Assembly (NCBI GenBank): GCA_040081715.1
Contig: JBEBFY010000012.1
Location: 1 to 64,000, forward strand
Source of the DNA: CANKJK01 sp040081715
GTDB taxonomy: Bacteria; Acidobacteriota; Vicinamibacteria; Vicinamibacterales; UBA2999
DNA length: 64,000 bases
Reading direction: 5' to 3'
Shown here: in pieces, positions 8,202-18,354 of the stretch
Position numbering within the stretch: the first letter of the stretch is position 1
How the letters are laid out: the number at the start of each line of letters is the position of its first letter
Position numbers and translations under genes: made by a program
Notes under the pieces: model-generated
Databases searched by the model: none
Told to the model about the DNA's origin: nothing
Seen by the model: only the letters and a program-made list of their open reading frames with translations

Positions 8202-8204
8202 ATC

Positions 8205-9626
8205 CTATTCGGTGGCGCCGAGCTTCCGCAGCACGGCGGTGATGGCCGGACGCGTCAACGTCATCGCGTTCTGGTTGTAGCCGATCGAGAGCATCAGGGC
8301 GGTCTGACCATTCCGGTTCTTGATGCTCATGTTGGCGCCGCGCTCCACAAGCAGTTGCGCCACCTTCGGGTTGCCGTAATAGGCCGTGCCGTGGAGTGCC
8401 GTCTCGCCGGAGGCGTTGACGGCATTCACGTCGATGCCCAGATCCAGGCACAGTGCGGCGGCGGCGGCCGAGTCCTCGTCCGTGAGGAGGCTGTCGCCAG
8501 GTACACGGCCCAGCCCGGCCGCCACCATCAGCGCCGTCGACTTGTTGGCGTTGAGGACCTTCGGATCAGCACCCTTGGCCACCAGGAGCTTCATGGTGGC
8601 CACGTCCGCGCTGAGCGCGGCCAGGAAGAACGGGGTGGTCTCCTGGAGCGGCATCATGTGGAACAGGTGGATCCCGTACCGCGGCGGGTTGGTCTTCAGG
8701 CGCGCGTTGATGTCGGCGCCGTGCTCCAGCAGGGCGTTGATGAGCTCGGCCTTCTTTGCCACCACGCCGTTCAGGTACTTCCACTCCTCCACGTCGCTCT
8801 CCGGGTAGTCGTGGGTCATGCCGCTCTCCCACTTGCCCGCCGCCCAGTGGAGCGCCGTGTAGCCCGCCTTATCGTTCTTGGCATCCGCGCCCTTGGTGAG
8901 CAGGTAGAGCGCCAGATCCGAATGGCCCCGCAGCACCGCCACGATCAGGGCGCTGGTGCCATCCTCCGCGACGGTATTGATGGGGGCGCCCTTTTCGAGG
9001 AGGAACGCCGTGGCTTCCTGGTGACCAACGCGGGCCGCCATCATCAGCGGCGTGAATCCCGCCTTGGACGCCAACTGCACATTCGCGCCCTTGTCGACGA
9101 GCGCCCGGGCCACGGGCAGGTGACGTTCCGAGAGCGCCCAGAGCAGCGCGGTCTGTCCCGCCACTGGTTCACTGGCATCCACCTGCGCGCCCTTGTTCAG
9201 GAGCGACGTGACGGCTGGCACACTCCCTGTGCGAGCGGCGGTCATCAGCGGCGTTTCGCCGGAGGGCAGCGCCAGGTTCGGGTTGGCGCCTGCCTTGAGC
9301 AGGAGGTCCAGCATGGCGGCGCTGCCGTTCAGGGCCGCCAGCGAGAGGGGCGTGACCCCGTAGTCGTTGGCCGCGTCCGCCTTCGCGCCCGCCTTGACGA
9401 GTAGATCGGCGATGGCGACGTCGTTCCGGCTGGCTGCCCACTGGAGCGCGGTGGCGCCATCCGGTTGCGGGGCGTTGACGTCCACCTTCCGGAGCAGCAT
9501 GGCCTTGACGGCGGCCTGATCCTGCCGCTTCACCGCATCCACCAGGGTGGCGGCGGTCGCGGCGCCGGTTGTCGTCAGCAGGCCGACCAGCGCAAGGGCG
9601 GCTACGTCACGGAATCTGACCTTCAT
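8205..9626 (-). CDS. exported ankyrin-repeat protein (copy 1)
   Basis: This 473-residue protein has a signal peptide (VAALALVGLLTTTGAATA) and about ten ankyrin repeats (for example GATALQWAASRNDVAIADLL, GVTPLSLAALNGSAAMLDLL and GYTALHWAAGKWE). A larger insertion around residues 270-320 includes the mid-region NPPRYGIHLFHMMP. Ankyrin arrays bind other proteins; the partner is probably periplasmic. AAGGAGG precedes the ATG. It is divergent from the DUF1592 gene at 9691. The equivalent gene near the second DUF1592/DUF1552 pair (59305) is in line with that pair, so the two modules share content but not orientation. Confidence 0.92.
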   Translation of the reverse strand: MKVRFRDVAALALVGLLTTTGAATAATLVDAVKRQDQAAVKAMLLRKVDVNAPQPDGATALQWAASRNDVAIADLLVKAGAKADAANDYGVTPLSLAALNGSAAMLDLLLKAGANPNLALPSGETPLMTAARTGSVPAVTSLLNKGAQVDASEPVAGQTALLWALSERHLPVARALVDKGANVQLASKAGFTPLMMAARVGHQEATAFLLEKGAPINTVAEDGTSALIVAVLRGHSDLALYLLTKGADAKNDKAGYTALHWAAGKWESGMTHDYPESDVEEWKYLNGVVAKKAELINALLEHGADINARLKTNPPRYGIHLFHMMPLQETTPFFLAALSADVATMKLLVAKGADPKVLNANKSTALMVAAGLGRVPGDSLLTDEDSAAAAALCLDLGIDVNAVNASGETALHGTAYYGNPKVAQLLVERGANMSIKNRNGQTALMLSIGYNQNAMTLTRPAITAVLRKLGATE

Positions 9627-9650
9627 CGGCCCTCCTTAATTTGGACCCAG

Positions 9651-9663
9651 TTGTACTTTACAA
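9651..9663. promoter_or_regulatory. short inverted repeat in divergent promoter region
   Basis: TTGTA-CTT-TACAA is a perfect 5-base inverted repeat between the ankyrin gene and the DUF1592 gene, within a short AT-richer stretch. It could be an operator or part of a promoter (TACAAT on the plus strand). No convincing -35 element is found. Chance occurrence is possible. Confidence 0.2.
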
Positions 9664-9690
9664 TGTTAAGCAGGATTGAGGTTCTTCGAT

Positions 9691-12162
9691 ATGCTCAACA
9701 CCCTCCGCAGCAGAGTTTTCGCCGCCGCCGCACTGACCGTTCTGGCGAGTGCCGGGGCACTGCAGGCGGCCCGCGGACCACAGGCCGCGCGCGCATCGCA
9801 GAATCAGGCTGCCGCATCCAAGATGGCCCTGGCCGTCAGTGCGCCGGACGTCACCGTGAAGCCGGTGCTGGCGAAGTACTGCATCGGGTGCCACAACGAG
9901 AAGCGCAAGGCGCAGTACGCCAACCTGGCGCTGGACTCCCTTGACCTGACGAAGGTGGGAGAGCACGCCGAGGTGTGGGAGCGGGTGCTCTCGAAGCTGC
10001 GTGCCGGCACGATGCCGCCCGGCGGGGCCGCCCGGCCCGAGAAGGCCACTTACGACACGGTCGTGGCGTCCCTCGAGTCCGCCCTGGATACGGCCGCGGC
10101 AGGCAAACCAGACCCGGGCCGGCCCGTGATTCATCGGTTGAACCGGACGGAGTACGTCAACGCGATCCGCGACATCCTCGCGCTCGACATCGACGGCCCC
10201 ACGTATCTGCCCGCGGACAACTCGGGCTTCGGTTTCGACAACATCGGCGATGTGCTCTCGGTGTCGCCAGCCCTCCTCGACCGCTACGTCTCGGCCGCGC
10301 GGAAGATTGCCCGGCTCGCGGTGGGCAGCACCGAGATCCGCCCGGCGAGCACGTTCTACAAGGTGCCGACGCTCCTGGTGCAGGAGGACCGCCGCGATGA
10401 GTCGCTGCCGTTCGGCACCCGGGGGGGGCTCTCCGTGCGGCACACATTCCCGCTCGACGGCGAGTACGCCATCCGCGTGGACCTGACCAAGGACTACGGC
10501 GACCAGTGGCGCGGCCGGCACGAGAACAGTCAGGTGGACGTGCGCATCGACGGCGCGCGCATCCGGCAGTTCGCCATCGAGAAGTCCATCGCCAACCTGT
10601 CGATCATGGCGGGGGATGGGCAGCGGCCGAACCCCGGTCCTCAGGAGGTGCGCTTCAACGCGAAGGCCGGCGTGCACGAGATCGCCGTGGCGATCGTGAA
10701 GCGGACGGTGGTGACCGAGGGCGTAGGGCCGGATCGTCTGCCCGTCGGCAGTTCGAGCTATGGCCAGCTTGGCGCCACCGAGGCTGTGAATGGAAAAATC
10801 GAGTCAGGGATTCAGAACATCGAGGTCCTTGGCCCCTTCAACGCGTCGGCACCGAAGGATACCGCGCCGCGCAAGGCGATCTTCGTGTGCCGACCGGCAG
10901 CGGGACGTCTGGACGACGACACCTGCGCCACGCGCATCGTCTCGCGCATCGCACGGCGCGCCTACCGGCGGCCGGTGGCCGCCGCGGAGATGCAGGCCAT
11001 CATGGCCTTCTACAAGGAGGGTCTCTCCGGCGGCGGGTTCGAGGCGGGCATCCAGTCGGCGCTTGAGAGGATTCTCATCGCCCCTGCGTTCTTGTTCCGG
11101 TCCGAGAGCGATGTAAAGGTGGCGCCTGGTAAGACGGTGGCGCCGGTGAGCGACATCGACCTGGCGTCGCGGCTGTCGTTCTTCCTGTGGAGTTCGGTGC
11201 CGGACGACGAACTGCTGAATGTCGCGGTGCAGGGGCGTCTTCGTCAGGCGGGCGTGCTTGAACGGCAGGTGACGCGCATGATGGCCGACCCGAAGTCCGA
11301 GGCGTTGCTCGCCAACTTCTTCGGCCAGTGGCTGATGCTGCGCAACGTACCCGCACAGTTGCCGAACTACCTGGTCTTTCCGTCGTTCGACGACAACCTG
11401 CGGGAGGCCTTCTCGCGCGAAACCGAGCTGTTCCTGCAGAGCCAGGTCCGCGAAGACCGGAGCGCCCTGGACCTGCTGACGGCCAACTACACCTTCGTCA
11501 ACGAGCGGCTGGCGAAGCACTACGGCATCCCGGGTGTCTACGGCAGCCACTTCCGGCGCGTGGCGTATCCCGACACGCGGCGCGCAGGCCTGCTGGGGCA
11601 GGGCAGCGTGATGCTCGTGACGGCCTATCCGGACCGGACCTCGCCCGTCTTCCGCGGAAAGTGGGTGCTCGAGAACATCCTGGGGACACCTCCACCGCAG
11701 CCGCCGAAGAACGTCCCGCCGTTCCCCGAGAACGACGGCAAGGCGCCCAAGTCGGTGCGCGCCCGCATGGAGATGCACCGGAAGAACCCCGTGTGCGCCA
11801 GTTGCCACACGCTGATCGACCCGCTGGGCTTCGGCCTGGAGAACTTCGACGGCATCGGCCAGTGGCGCGATACCGATTCCAACAGCCTCGTGGACGCCTC
11901 AGGGCAGTTCCCGAACGGGCTGAAGTTCTCGAATGCCGCCGAGTTCAGACAGGGTATCCTCACCGGGTACCGGGCCGAGTTCCTGAGCACGCTGACCAGG
12001 AAGCTCACGACCTACGCGCTGGGACGGGGTGTCGAGTACTACGACATGCCCGCCATCCGCACGATCGTCAAGGACGCCGCCGCAAGCGACTATCGCTGGT
12101 CGTCGCTGGTGATGGGAATCGTGAAGAGCCTGCCGTTTCAAATGAGGAGAGCCGAGTCATGA
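9691..12162 (+). CDS. DUF1592-type exported multi-domain heme protein (copy 1)
   Basis: This 823-residue protein has a signal peptide, a c-type heme motif CIGCH at residues 64-68 (PSCyt1-like), then the family order DUF1587 (HRLNRTEYVNAIRDILAL), DUF1595 (RIVSRIARRAYRRPV), DUF1592 (LASRLSFFLWSSVPDDELL), DUF1588 (SPVFRGKWVLENILG with CASCH and IDPLGFGLENFDG), and DUF1585 at the end (SSLVMGIVKSLPFQMRRA). The family's reaction is not established; two CxxCH motifs suggest electron transfer on the cell exterior. I prefer the ATG at 9691; a TTG at 9676 is in frame. Its stop overlaps an in-frame ATG of the DUF1552 gene at 12159. Copy 2 is at 55531. Confidence 0.92.
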   Translation: MLNTLRSRVFAAAALTVLASAGALQAARGPQAARASQNQAAASKMALAVSAPDVTVKPVLAKYCIGCHNEKRKAQYANLALDSLDLTKVGEHAEVWERVLSKLRAGTMPPGGAARPEKATYDTVVASLESALDTAAAGKPDPGRPVIHRLNRTEYVNAIRDILALDIDGPTYLPADNSGFGFDNIGDVLSVSPALLDRYVSAARKIARLAVGSTEIRPASTFYKVPTLLVQEDRRDESLPFGTRGGLSVRHTFPLDGEYAIRVDLTKDYGDQWRGRHENSQVDVRIDGARIRQFAIEKSIANLSIMAGDGQRPNPGPQEVRFNAKAGVHEIAVAIVKRTVVTEGVGPDRLPVGSSSYGQLGATEAVNGKIESGIQNIEVLGPFNASAPKDTAPRKAIFVCRPAAGRLDDDTCATRIVSRIARRAYRRPVAAAEMQAIMAFYKEGLSGGGFEAGIQSALERILIAPAFLFRSESDVKVAPGKTVAPVSDIDLASRLSFFLWSSVPDDELLNVAVQGRLRQAGVLERQVTRMMADPKSEALLANFFGQWLMLRNVPAQLPNYLVFPSFDDNLREAFSRETELFLQSQVREDRSALDLLTANYTFVNERLAKHYGIPGVYGSHFRRVAYPDTRRAGLLGQGSVMLVTAYPDRTSPVFRGKWVLENILGTPPPQPPKNVPPFPENDGKAPKSVRARMEMHRKNPVCASCHTLIDPLGFGLENFDGIGQWRDTDSNSLVDASGQFPNGLKFSNAAEFRQGILTGYRAEFLSTLTRKLTTYALGRGVEYYDMPAIRTIVKDAAASDYRWSSLVMGIVKSLPFQMRRAES

Positions 12163-12203
12163 CCTTAGGAAAGCCTCAAGGAAATCCCGAGCAAGGTCGA
12201 GGG

Positions 12204-13547
12204 ATGATGATTACCAAGACCCACCTGTCTCGTCGCACGGTGCTGCGTGGCGCCGGCGCCACGATTGCGCTGCCGCTGCTCGATTCGATGGTTCCCGCGT
12301 TGACGGCGCTCTCGAAAACGGCCGCTCAGCCCGTCCGCCGCTTCGGCGCGTTCTACGTGCCGATGGGCGTCAACATGAAGATGTGGACGCCGGAGGCAGA
12401 AGGGCGCGGCTTCGGGATCAGCCCGACGCTGCAGCGACTGGCCGCGTTCAAGGACCAGTTGACGGTCGTGACCGGCCTCGACAGCCACCCGGCCGTGCCG
12501 GGCGACGACGATGGCGGCGGACCGCACTCCCGCGTGATGTCGGCCTGGCTCACAGGCGCCCATGCGCTCAAGACCGAAGCGACCGGCTCGGTGGCCGTGT
12601 CGATGGATCAGGTGGCGGCGAAACAGCTTGGCGACGCCACGCAGCTCAAGTCGCTGGAGCTGGCGCTTGAGTCGGTGGACGTCCTCGGCGTCTGCGACTA
12701 CGGCTACACCTGCGCCTACACCTCAACCGTGTCGTGGATGACGCCGACCACCCCACTGCCGATGGAAGTGAATCCGCGCGCGGTGTTCGAGCGCCTCTTC
12801 GGTGACAACAGCAGCACCGACTCGAAGGTCCGCCTCCGGGCCATCCGGCGCGAGGGGAGCCTGCTGGACTCGGTGACATCCGAGGTCAGTGCCCTCAACA
12901 AGAAGCTCGGCGCGAAGGACCGCAGCAAGGTCACGGAGTACCTGGACGCCGTGCGCGATGCCGAGCGGCGCGTGCAGAAGGCGGAGCAGGAGAGCGACCG
13001 TGAACTGCCGGTCGTGGAACAGCCGGCGGGCATCCCCGTGTCGTTCGAAGAGCACGGGAAGCTGATGTTCGACCTGCTGGCGCTGGCGTGGCAGGCGGAC
13101 CTCACGCGGATCGCGACCTATGTGATCTCGCGGGAGCTGAGCAACCGCACCTATCCGGAGATCGGCGTGGCCGACGCGAACCATCCGCTCTCGCACCACC
13201 AGAACAACCCGGAGAAGCTGGCCAAGCAGGCGAAGCTGAACACGTTCCACCTGGGGATGTACGCCTACTTCCTGGACAAGCTGAAGAACACGCCGGACGG
13301 CGACGGGTCGCTGCTCGACCACAGCATGATGCTGTACGGCTGCGGCATGAGTGATTCGAACCTCCACCTGCCGGAAAACCTGCCGACGCTTGTCGTGGGC
13401 GGGAAGGCCCACGGCGTGAAGGGCGACACGCACCTCAAGGTGGCCAAGGGCACGCCGCTCTGCAATCTGCAGCTCACGATGCTGCACCGCTGCGGCGTCA
13501 ACGCCGAGTCATTCGGCGACAGCACCGGGGAGATCGTCGGGCTGTAG
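12204..13547 (+). CDS. DUF1552-family exported protein (copy 1)
   Basis: This protein of about 447 residues belongs to the DUF1552 family that nearly always accompanies DUF1592-type heme proteins. The leader MMITKTHLSRRTVLRGAGA is Tat-like (twin Arg, then ALPLLDSMVPAL). Typical family segments include RFGAFYVPMGVNMK, HSRVMSAWLTG, RAVFERLFGD, and the end GDGSLLDHSMMLYGCGMSD. The fold is related to sulfatase-like DUF1501 proteins. I chose 12204 by match to copy 2 (57970), which starts MVITK. The frame is also open from an ATG at 12159 that overlaps the upstream stop and has GAGGAG at a good distance, so the longer form cannot be excluded. Partner of the 9691 gene. Confidence 0.9.
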   Translation: MMITKTHLSRRTVLRGAGATIALPLLDSMVPALTALSKTAAQPVRRFGAFYVPMGVNMKMWTPEAEGRGFGISPTLQRLAAFKDQLTVVTGLDSHPAVPGDDDGGGPHSRVMSAWLTGAHALKTEATGSVAVSMDQVAAKQLGDATQLKSLELALESVDVLGVCDYGYTCAYTSTVSWMTPTTPLPMEVNPRAVFERLFGDNSSTDSKVRLRAIRREGSLLDSVTSEVSALNKKLGAKDRSKVTEYLDAVRDAERRVQKAEQESDRELPVVEQPAGIPVSFEEHGKLMFDLLALAWQADLTRIATYVISRELSNRTYPEIGVADANHPLSHHQNNPEKLAKQAKLNTFHLGMYAYFLDKLKNTPDGDGSLLDHSMMLYGCGMSDSNLHLPENLPTLVVGGKAHGVKGDTHLKVAKGTPLCNLQLTMLHRCGVNAESFGDSTGEIVGL

Positions 13548-13580
13548 AAGGCCGCACCCGGCCCGTTCGCGATTCCGGCC

Positions 13581-13616
13581 AGCCGCCGCGGTCACAAGCC
13601 GCGGCGGTTGTGTTTT
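13581..13616 (+). terminator. Rho-independent terminator after DUF1592/DUF1552 operon
   Basis: A stem of nine G/C pairs (CCGCCGCGG with CCGCGGCGG), extended by a G-T and an A-T pair, encloses the seven-base loop TCACAAG. It is followed by GTGTTTT. It lies 34 bases after the DUF1552 stop and ends the operon before gltB. Confidence 0.75.
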
Positions 13617-13746
13617 CAGGAGGCGTGTCGGCGGTGTGACGCGAGGCGCGGCAGCGGCGACCGCGCTGCTATCTGTATTTGAGATTGAATTGGTGTAAAC
13701 ATTGTATTTCCATTATCGACAGGCGGCAGGTACAACAGATCCTTCC

Positions 13747-16700
13747 ATGTCAGCCGAATACACCGGTACTCCTCCCGCCCAAGGCCTGTTCGACCCCTCC
13801 CGGGAGCACGACGCGTGCGGCGTCGGCTTCGTGGTGCAGATGAAGGGGAAGCGGTCTCATGCGATCGTGGAGAACGGGCTGCAGATCCTGCGGAACCTGG
13901 AGCACCGCGGCGCGTGTGGCTGCGAGGTCAACACGGGTGACGGCGCGGGCATCCTGATTCAGATGCCGGACCGTTTCTTCCGAAAGGCCGTGACGTTCAC
14001 GCTCCCCACGGTGGGGAGCTACGGCGCCGGCTTGGTGTTTCTGCCGCGCGATGAACAGGATCGCGCCGCGGTGACCACCGTAATCGAGCGCGTGGTGACG
14101 GAGGAAGGCGCCCGCATCCTGGGATGGCGCGAGGTGCCGGTCGACGACAGCACAGTGGGCCCGAGTGCCGTTGCGGTGGAGCCGCTGTTCAGGCAGGTGT
14201 TTATCGGACTGCCGAAGTCGAAGGTGTCGGTGAGCGATCCGATGCGGGCGGAGCGGTGCCTCTATGTCATCCGCAAACGCGTCGAGGCGGCCGTGGACGC
14301 GCTCGACCTGAGCGTGGCGTCGCAGAAGTTCTTCTACATCGTGAGCCTGTCGTCGCGCACGTTCACCTACAAGGGCATGCTCACCGCGGCGCAGCTCGGC
14401 GAGATGTTCGTGGACCTGCGGGACCCGGACATGGACTCCGCGCTCGCGCTCGTGCATCAGCGGTTCAGCACCAATACGTTTCCCTCGTGGCCGCTGGCGC
14501 ATCCCTACAGGCTCATCGCCCACAACGGGGAAATCAACACGCTCCGGGGCAACATCAACTGGATGCGCGCCCGTCAGGGCCTGCTCGAGTCCGACCTCTT
14601 CGGCGACGACCTGAAGAAGATCCTGCCGGTGATCCGTGAAGGGGGCAGCGACACGGCTACCTTCGACAACGTGCTCGAGTTCCTGGTGATGGCCGGCCGG
14701 CCGCTGCCGCACGCCATCCTGATGATGATTCCGGAGCCCTGGAGCGGGAACACCGAGATGGGCCCGGAGCGCCGGGCATTCTACGAGTACCACTCGTCGC
14801 TGATGGAGCCGTGGGACGGCCCGGCCTCGATCGCCTTCACCGACGGCTCGATGATCGGCGCCGTGCTCGACCGCAACGGCCTGCGGCCCTCGCGCTACTA
14901 CGTGACGAAGGACGACATCGTCGTGATGGCGTCCGAGGTGGGCGTCCTCGACTTCAGGCCCGAAGACGTGGTCGTCAAGGAACGGCTGCATCCGGGCCGC
15001 ATCTTCCTGGTGGATACGGTGAAGGGCCGGATCGTCGGCGACGACGAGATCAAGCGCGAGCTGGCGGCCGAGCAGCCGTATGGCGAGTGGCTGACCGAGC
15101 ACCTCATTGACATCGACGACCTGCCTCCGGCGAGGGCCGAGGAGCCGAATCACGACACGGTGTTCCTGCGGCAGCAGGCATTCGGATACTCCCAGGAGGA
15201 TCTGCGCATCCTGCTGGCGCCGATGGCGGTCAACGGGGAAGAGGCGATTGGGTCCATGGGCAGCGACTCGTCGCTGGCCGTGCTGTCGGACCGGCCGCGC
15301 CTGCTGTACGACTACTTCACGCAGCTTTTCGCGCAGGTGACCAACCCGCCGCTGGACGCCATCCGCGAGGAACTGGTGACCTCGATGGGTTCGACCATCG
15401 GTCCCGAGCGCAACCTGCTGAATCCCGAGCCGCGGTCCTGTGAACAGATCAAGGTGACCTACCCGATCATTCACAACGACCACGTGGCGAAGCTGCGTCA
15501 CCTGCCGCCGGGGTCGCCGTTCCGCTCGACAACGCTCTCGATGCTGTTCGATCCGAACCACGACGGTGAGGGACTCGAACGCGCGATGGCCGACCTCTGC
15601 CGAAGCGCGAGCGAGGCCGTGGCTGCCGGCTACAGCATCCTGATCCTCTCGGACCGCGGCGTGAACGGCGAAATGGCGCCGATTCCCAGCCTGCTCGCCA
15701 CGGCCGGCGTGCATCACCACCTGGTGCGCGAAGGGACCCGGACCCGCGTCGGGCTGGTCGTGGAATCCGGCGATGCGAGGGAGGTCCACCACGTGTCCCT
15801 CCTGCTCGGGTACGGCGCGGGCGTGGTGAACCCGTACCTGGCGTTTGAGACGATCGGCGATATGGTCCGGCAGGGGATGCTCACGGGCGTCACGCAGGAC
15901 GACGCGGTTGGTCAGTACCTCAAGGCGCTCAACAAGGGCGTGCTGAAGGTGATGTCCAAGATGGGCATCTCCACGCTTCAGAGCTACTGCGGTGCGCAGA
16001 TCTTCGAGGCAATCGGCCTCAACGAGTGGTTTGTCGAGCGCTACTTCACGGGCACGGCGTCTCAGATCGGCGGGGTGAACATCGACGTGATTGCCGAGGA
16101 AGTGCGTGCACGGCACGACCGCGCCTTTGGCGTGAAGCCCGTCGCGCCGCGGGAGCTGGAGTGGGGCGGGGAGTACCAGTGGCGCCGCGACGGCGAGTTC
16201 CACCTCTTTAACCCGGACACGGTCCAGAAGCTGCAGCACGCCACCCGCAGCGGGCAGTACGAGATCTTCAAGCAGTACACGAGGGCGGTGGACGACCAGA
16301 GCCAGCGCCGCGCCACGCTGCGGAGCCTGTTTCAGTTCAAGCCGGCCGGTCCTGCGCTGCCGTTGAGCGAGGTTGAGACCGTCGAGACGATCCTGAAGCG
16401 CTTCTCGACGGGTGCGATGTCCTACGGCTCCATCAGCAAGGAGGCGCACGAGACGCTCGCGATCGCCATGAACCGGCTCGGCGGCCGGTCCAATACCGGT
16501 GAAGGCGGCGAGGATCCCGAGCGCTTTGTCCCCGACGCCAACGGCGACCTGCGACGGAGCGCCATCAAGCAGGTGGCGTCGGCCCGGTTCGGCGTGACCA
16601 GCGAGTACCTCGTCAACGCCGACGACCTGCAGATCAAGATGGCACAGGGCGCCAAGCCTGGTGAGGGTGGCCAGTTGCCCGGTCACAAGGTGTACCCCTG

Positions 16701-18354
16701 GATCGCCAAGGTGCGGCACGCCACGCCAGGTGTCGGCCTGATTTCACCGCCGCCGCACCACGACATCTATTCGATCGAGGACCTCGCGCAGCTTATTTTC
16801 GATCTGAAGAACGCCAATCCGAGGGCGCGGATTCACGTGAAGCTGGTGGCGGAGGTCGGCGTGGGCACGGTGGCCGCGGGCGTGGCCAAGGCGCACGCCG
16901 ATGTCGTGCTGATCTCCGGCTACGACGGCGGCACGGGCGCCTCGCCCCTGACCAGCATCAAGCACGCGGGCGTGCCGTGGGAACTGGGCCTGGCCGAGAC
17001 GCAGCAGGTACTCGTGCTGAACCGGCTGCGCGACCGCATCATCGTGCAGGTGGACGGACAGATGAAGACCGGCCGCGACGTGATCGTGGCCACGCTGATG
17101 GGCGCCGAGGAGTTCGGCTTCGCCACCGCACCCCTGGTCGTGATGGGCTGCGTGATGATGCGCGTGTGTCACCTGAACACCTGTCCGGTGGGTGTCGCAA
17201 CACAGGACCCGGAGCTGCGCGCAAAGTTCGCGGGCAAGCCAGAGTTCGTGGAGAACTTCTTCCGGTTCATCGCCGAAGAGGTCCGCGAACTGATGGCCGC
17301 GCTCGGCTTTCGCACGCTGGATGAGATGGTGGGGCGCGTGGACTGCCTGGACGTGATTCCCGCCATCGACCACTGGAAGGCGCACGGCATCGACCTGACG
17401 AAGGTGCTGCACAGCCCGGACATGCCGGGCAGCGTGGCGCGGCGGGCCGTGACCACGCAGGATCACGGGCTGGATAAGGCGCTCGACAACACCCTGATCG
17501 CCCGGTGCACGGACGCGCTGGAGACGGGCACGCCAGTGGAGCTGGCGCTGCCGATCCGCAATTCGAATCGCACGGTCGGCACGATGCTGGGCTCGGAACT
17601 GACGCGCCGCTGGGGTGGAAAGGGCCTACCGGACGACACGATCCGCCTGCGGTTCTCGGGTTCGGCCGGTCAGAGCTTCGGGGCCTTCCTGCCCAGGGGC
17701 ATCACCATGACCATCGACGGCGACGCGAATGACTACTTCGGCAAGGGCCTCTCGGGCGGCCGGCTGATCGCGTTTCCCCCGGCGGTCTCCACCTTCGTGG
17801 CCGAGGAGAACATCCTGATCGGGAACGTCGCGCTCTATGGCGCGACCAGCGGCGAGGCCTTCGTGCGCGGGCTGGCCGGCGAGCGGTTCTGCGTCCGCAA
17901 CAGCGGCGCGAAGGTCGTCGTGGAGGGCGTGGGCGACCACGGCTGCGAGTACATGACGGGCGGCCTTGTCGTCGTGCTCGGACGGACGGGACGCAACTTC
18001 GCGGCGGGCATGAGCGGCGGCGTGGCGTACGTGTTCGACCCCGACGGCAGGTTGCCGGGGCGCTGCAACCGGCAGATGGTGGACCTGGACCCGATGGAAG
18101 CGGTGGACGTGGCCACAGTCAGGGAGCTCATCGAGCGTCATGCGAGCGAGACGGGGAGTGCGCTCGGGGCACGGCTCCTGGCCGGATGGCCGACCGTGCA
18201 GGGCCAGTTCGTGAAGGTGGTGCCGCGCGAGTACAAGCGGGCGCTGGCCGCAGAAGCGCGGGCGCGGGCCGAGCATCGCGAGGTGACGTTCGCGGAGTTG
18301 CTGGGTGTGGCGCCGAAGGTGCCGGCCGTGGCGGGGAAGAGCCTTCATGGGTAA
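13747..18354 (+). CDS. gltB: glutamate synthase large subunit
   Basis: The large subunit makes glutamate from glutamine and 2-oxoglutarate. The 1535-residue product has a 23-residue propeptide before the catalytic Cys24 (DACGVGF) of the class II glutaminase domain, then the central domain, the FMN-binding synthase domain (GGRSNTGEGGEDPERF, GGTGASP), the 3Fe-4S cysteine cluster C-x5-C-x4-C in GCVMMRVCHLNTC, and the GXGXG beta-helix end. I chose the ATG at 13747; the frame is open from a TTG at 13702. It overlaps gltD by 8 bases, so the subunits are coupled. The AT-rich stretch before it (13675-13715) probably holds the promoter, but I cannot fix the boxes. Confidence 0.98.
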   Translation: MSAEYTGTPPAQGLFDPSREHDACGVGFVVQMKGKRSHAIVENGLQILRNLEHRGACGCEVNTGDGAGILIQMPDRFFRKAVTFTLPTVGSYGAGLVFLPRDEQDRAAVTTVIERVVTEEGARILGWREVPVDDSTVGPSAVAVEPLFRQVFIGLPKSKVSVSDPMRAERCLYVIRKRVEAAVDALDLSVASQKFFYIVSLSSRTFTYKGMLTAAQLGEMFVDLRDPDMDSALALVHQRFSTNTFPSWPLAHPYRLIAHNGEINTLRGNINWMRARQGLLESDLFGDDLKKILPVIREGGSDTATFDNVLEFLVMAGRPLPHAILMMIPEPWSGNTEMGPERRAFYEYHSSLMEPWDGPASIAFTDGSMIGAVLDRNGLRPSRYYVTKDDIVVMASEVGVLDFRPEDVVVKERLHPGRIFLVDTVKGRIVGDDEIKRELAAEQPYGEWLTEHLIDIDDLPPARAEEPNHDTVFLRQQAFGYSQEDLRILLAPMAVNGEEAIGSMGSDSSLAVLSDRPRLLYDYFTQLFAQVTNPPLDAIREELVTSMGSTIGPERNLLNPEPRSCEQIKVTYPIIHNDHVAKLRHLPPGSPFRSTTLSMLFDPNHDGEGLERAMADLCRSASEAVAAGYSILILSDRGVNGEMAPIPSLLATAGVHHHLVREGTRTRVGLVVESGDAREVHHVSLLLGYGAGVVNPYLAFETIGDMVRQGMLTGVTQDDAVGQYLKALNKGVLKVMSKMGISTLQSYCGAQIFEAIGLNEWFVERYFTGTASQIGGVNIDVIAEEVRARHDRAFGVKPVAPRELEWGGEYQWRRDGEFHLFNPDTVQKLQHATRSGQYEIFKQYTRAVDDQSQRRATLRSLFQFKPAGPALPLSEVETVETILKRFSTGAMSYGSISKEAHETLAIAMNRLGGRSNTGEGGEDPERFVPDANGDLRRSAIKQVASARFGVTSEYLVNADDLQIKMAQGAKPGEGGQLPGHKVYPWIAKVRHATPGVGLISPPPHHDIYSIEDLAQLIFDLKNANPRARIHVKLVAEVGVGTVAAGVAKAHADVVLISGYDGGTGASPLTSIKHAGVPWELGLAETQQVLVLNRLRDRIIVQVDGQMKTGRDVIVATLMGAEEFGFATAPLVVMGCVMMRVCHLNTCPVGVATQDPELRAKFAGKPEFVENFFRFIAEEVRELMAALGFRTLDEMVGRVDCLDVIPAIDHWKAHGIDLTKVLHSPDMPGSVARRAVTTQDHGLDKALDNTLIARCTDALETGTPVELALPIRNSNRTVGTMLGSELTRRWGGKGLPDDTIRLRFSGSAGQSFGAFLPRGITMTIDGDANDYFGKGLSGGRLIAFPPAVSTFVAEENILIGNVALYGATSGEAFVRGLAGERFCVRNSGAKVVVEGVGDHGCEYMTGGLVVVLGRTGRNFAAGMSGGVAYVFDPDGRLPGRCNRQMVDLDPMEAVDVATVRELIERHASETGSALGARLLAGWPTVQGQFVKVVPREYKRALAAEARARAEHREVTFAELLGVAPKVPAVAGKSLHG

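Noticed and set aside
12159..12203. Longer start for the first DUF1552 gene
   Set aside because: It is possible by overlap and ribosome site, but the second copy starts at the MITK position, so I kept the shorter form.
13750..16719. Very long minus-strand open frame opposite gltB
   Set aside because: It is the mirror of gltB in GC-rich DNA. The product is His/Arg-rich with no domain and no ribosome site.
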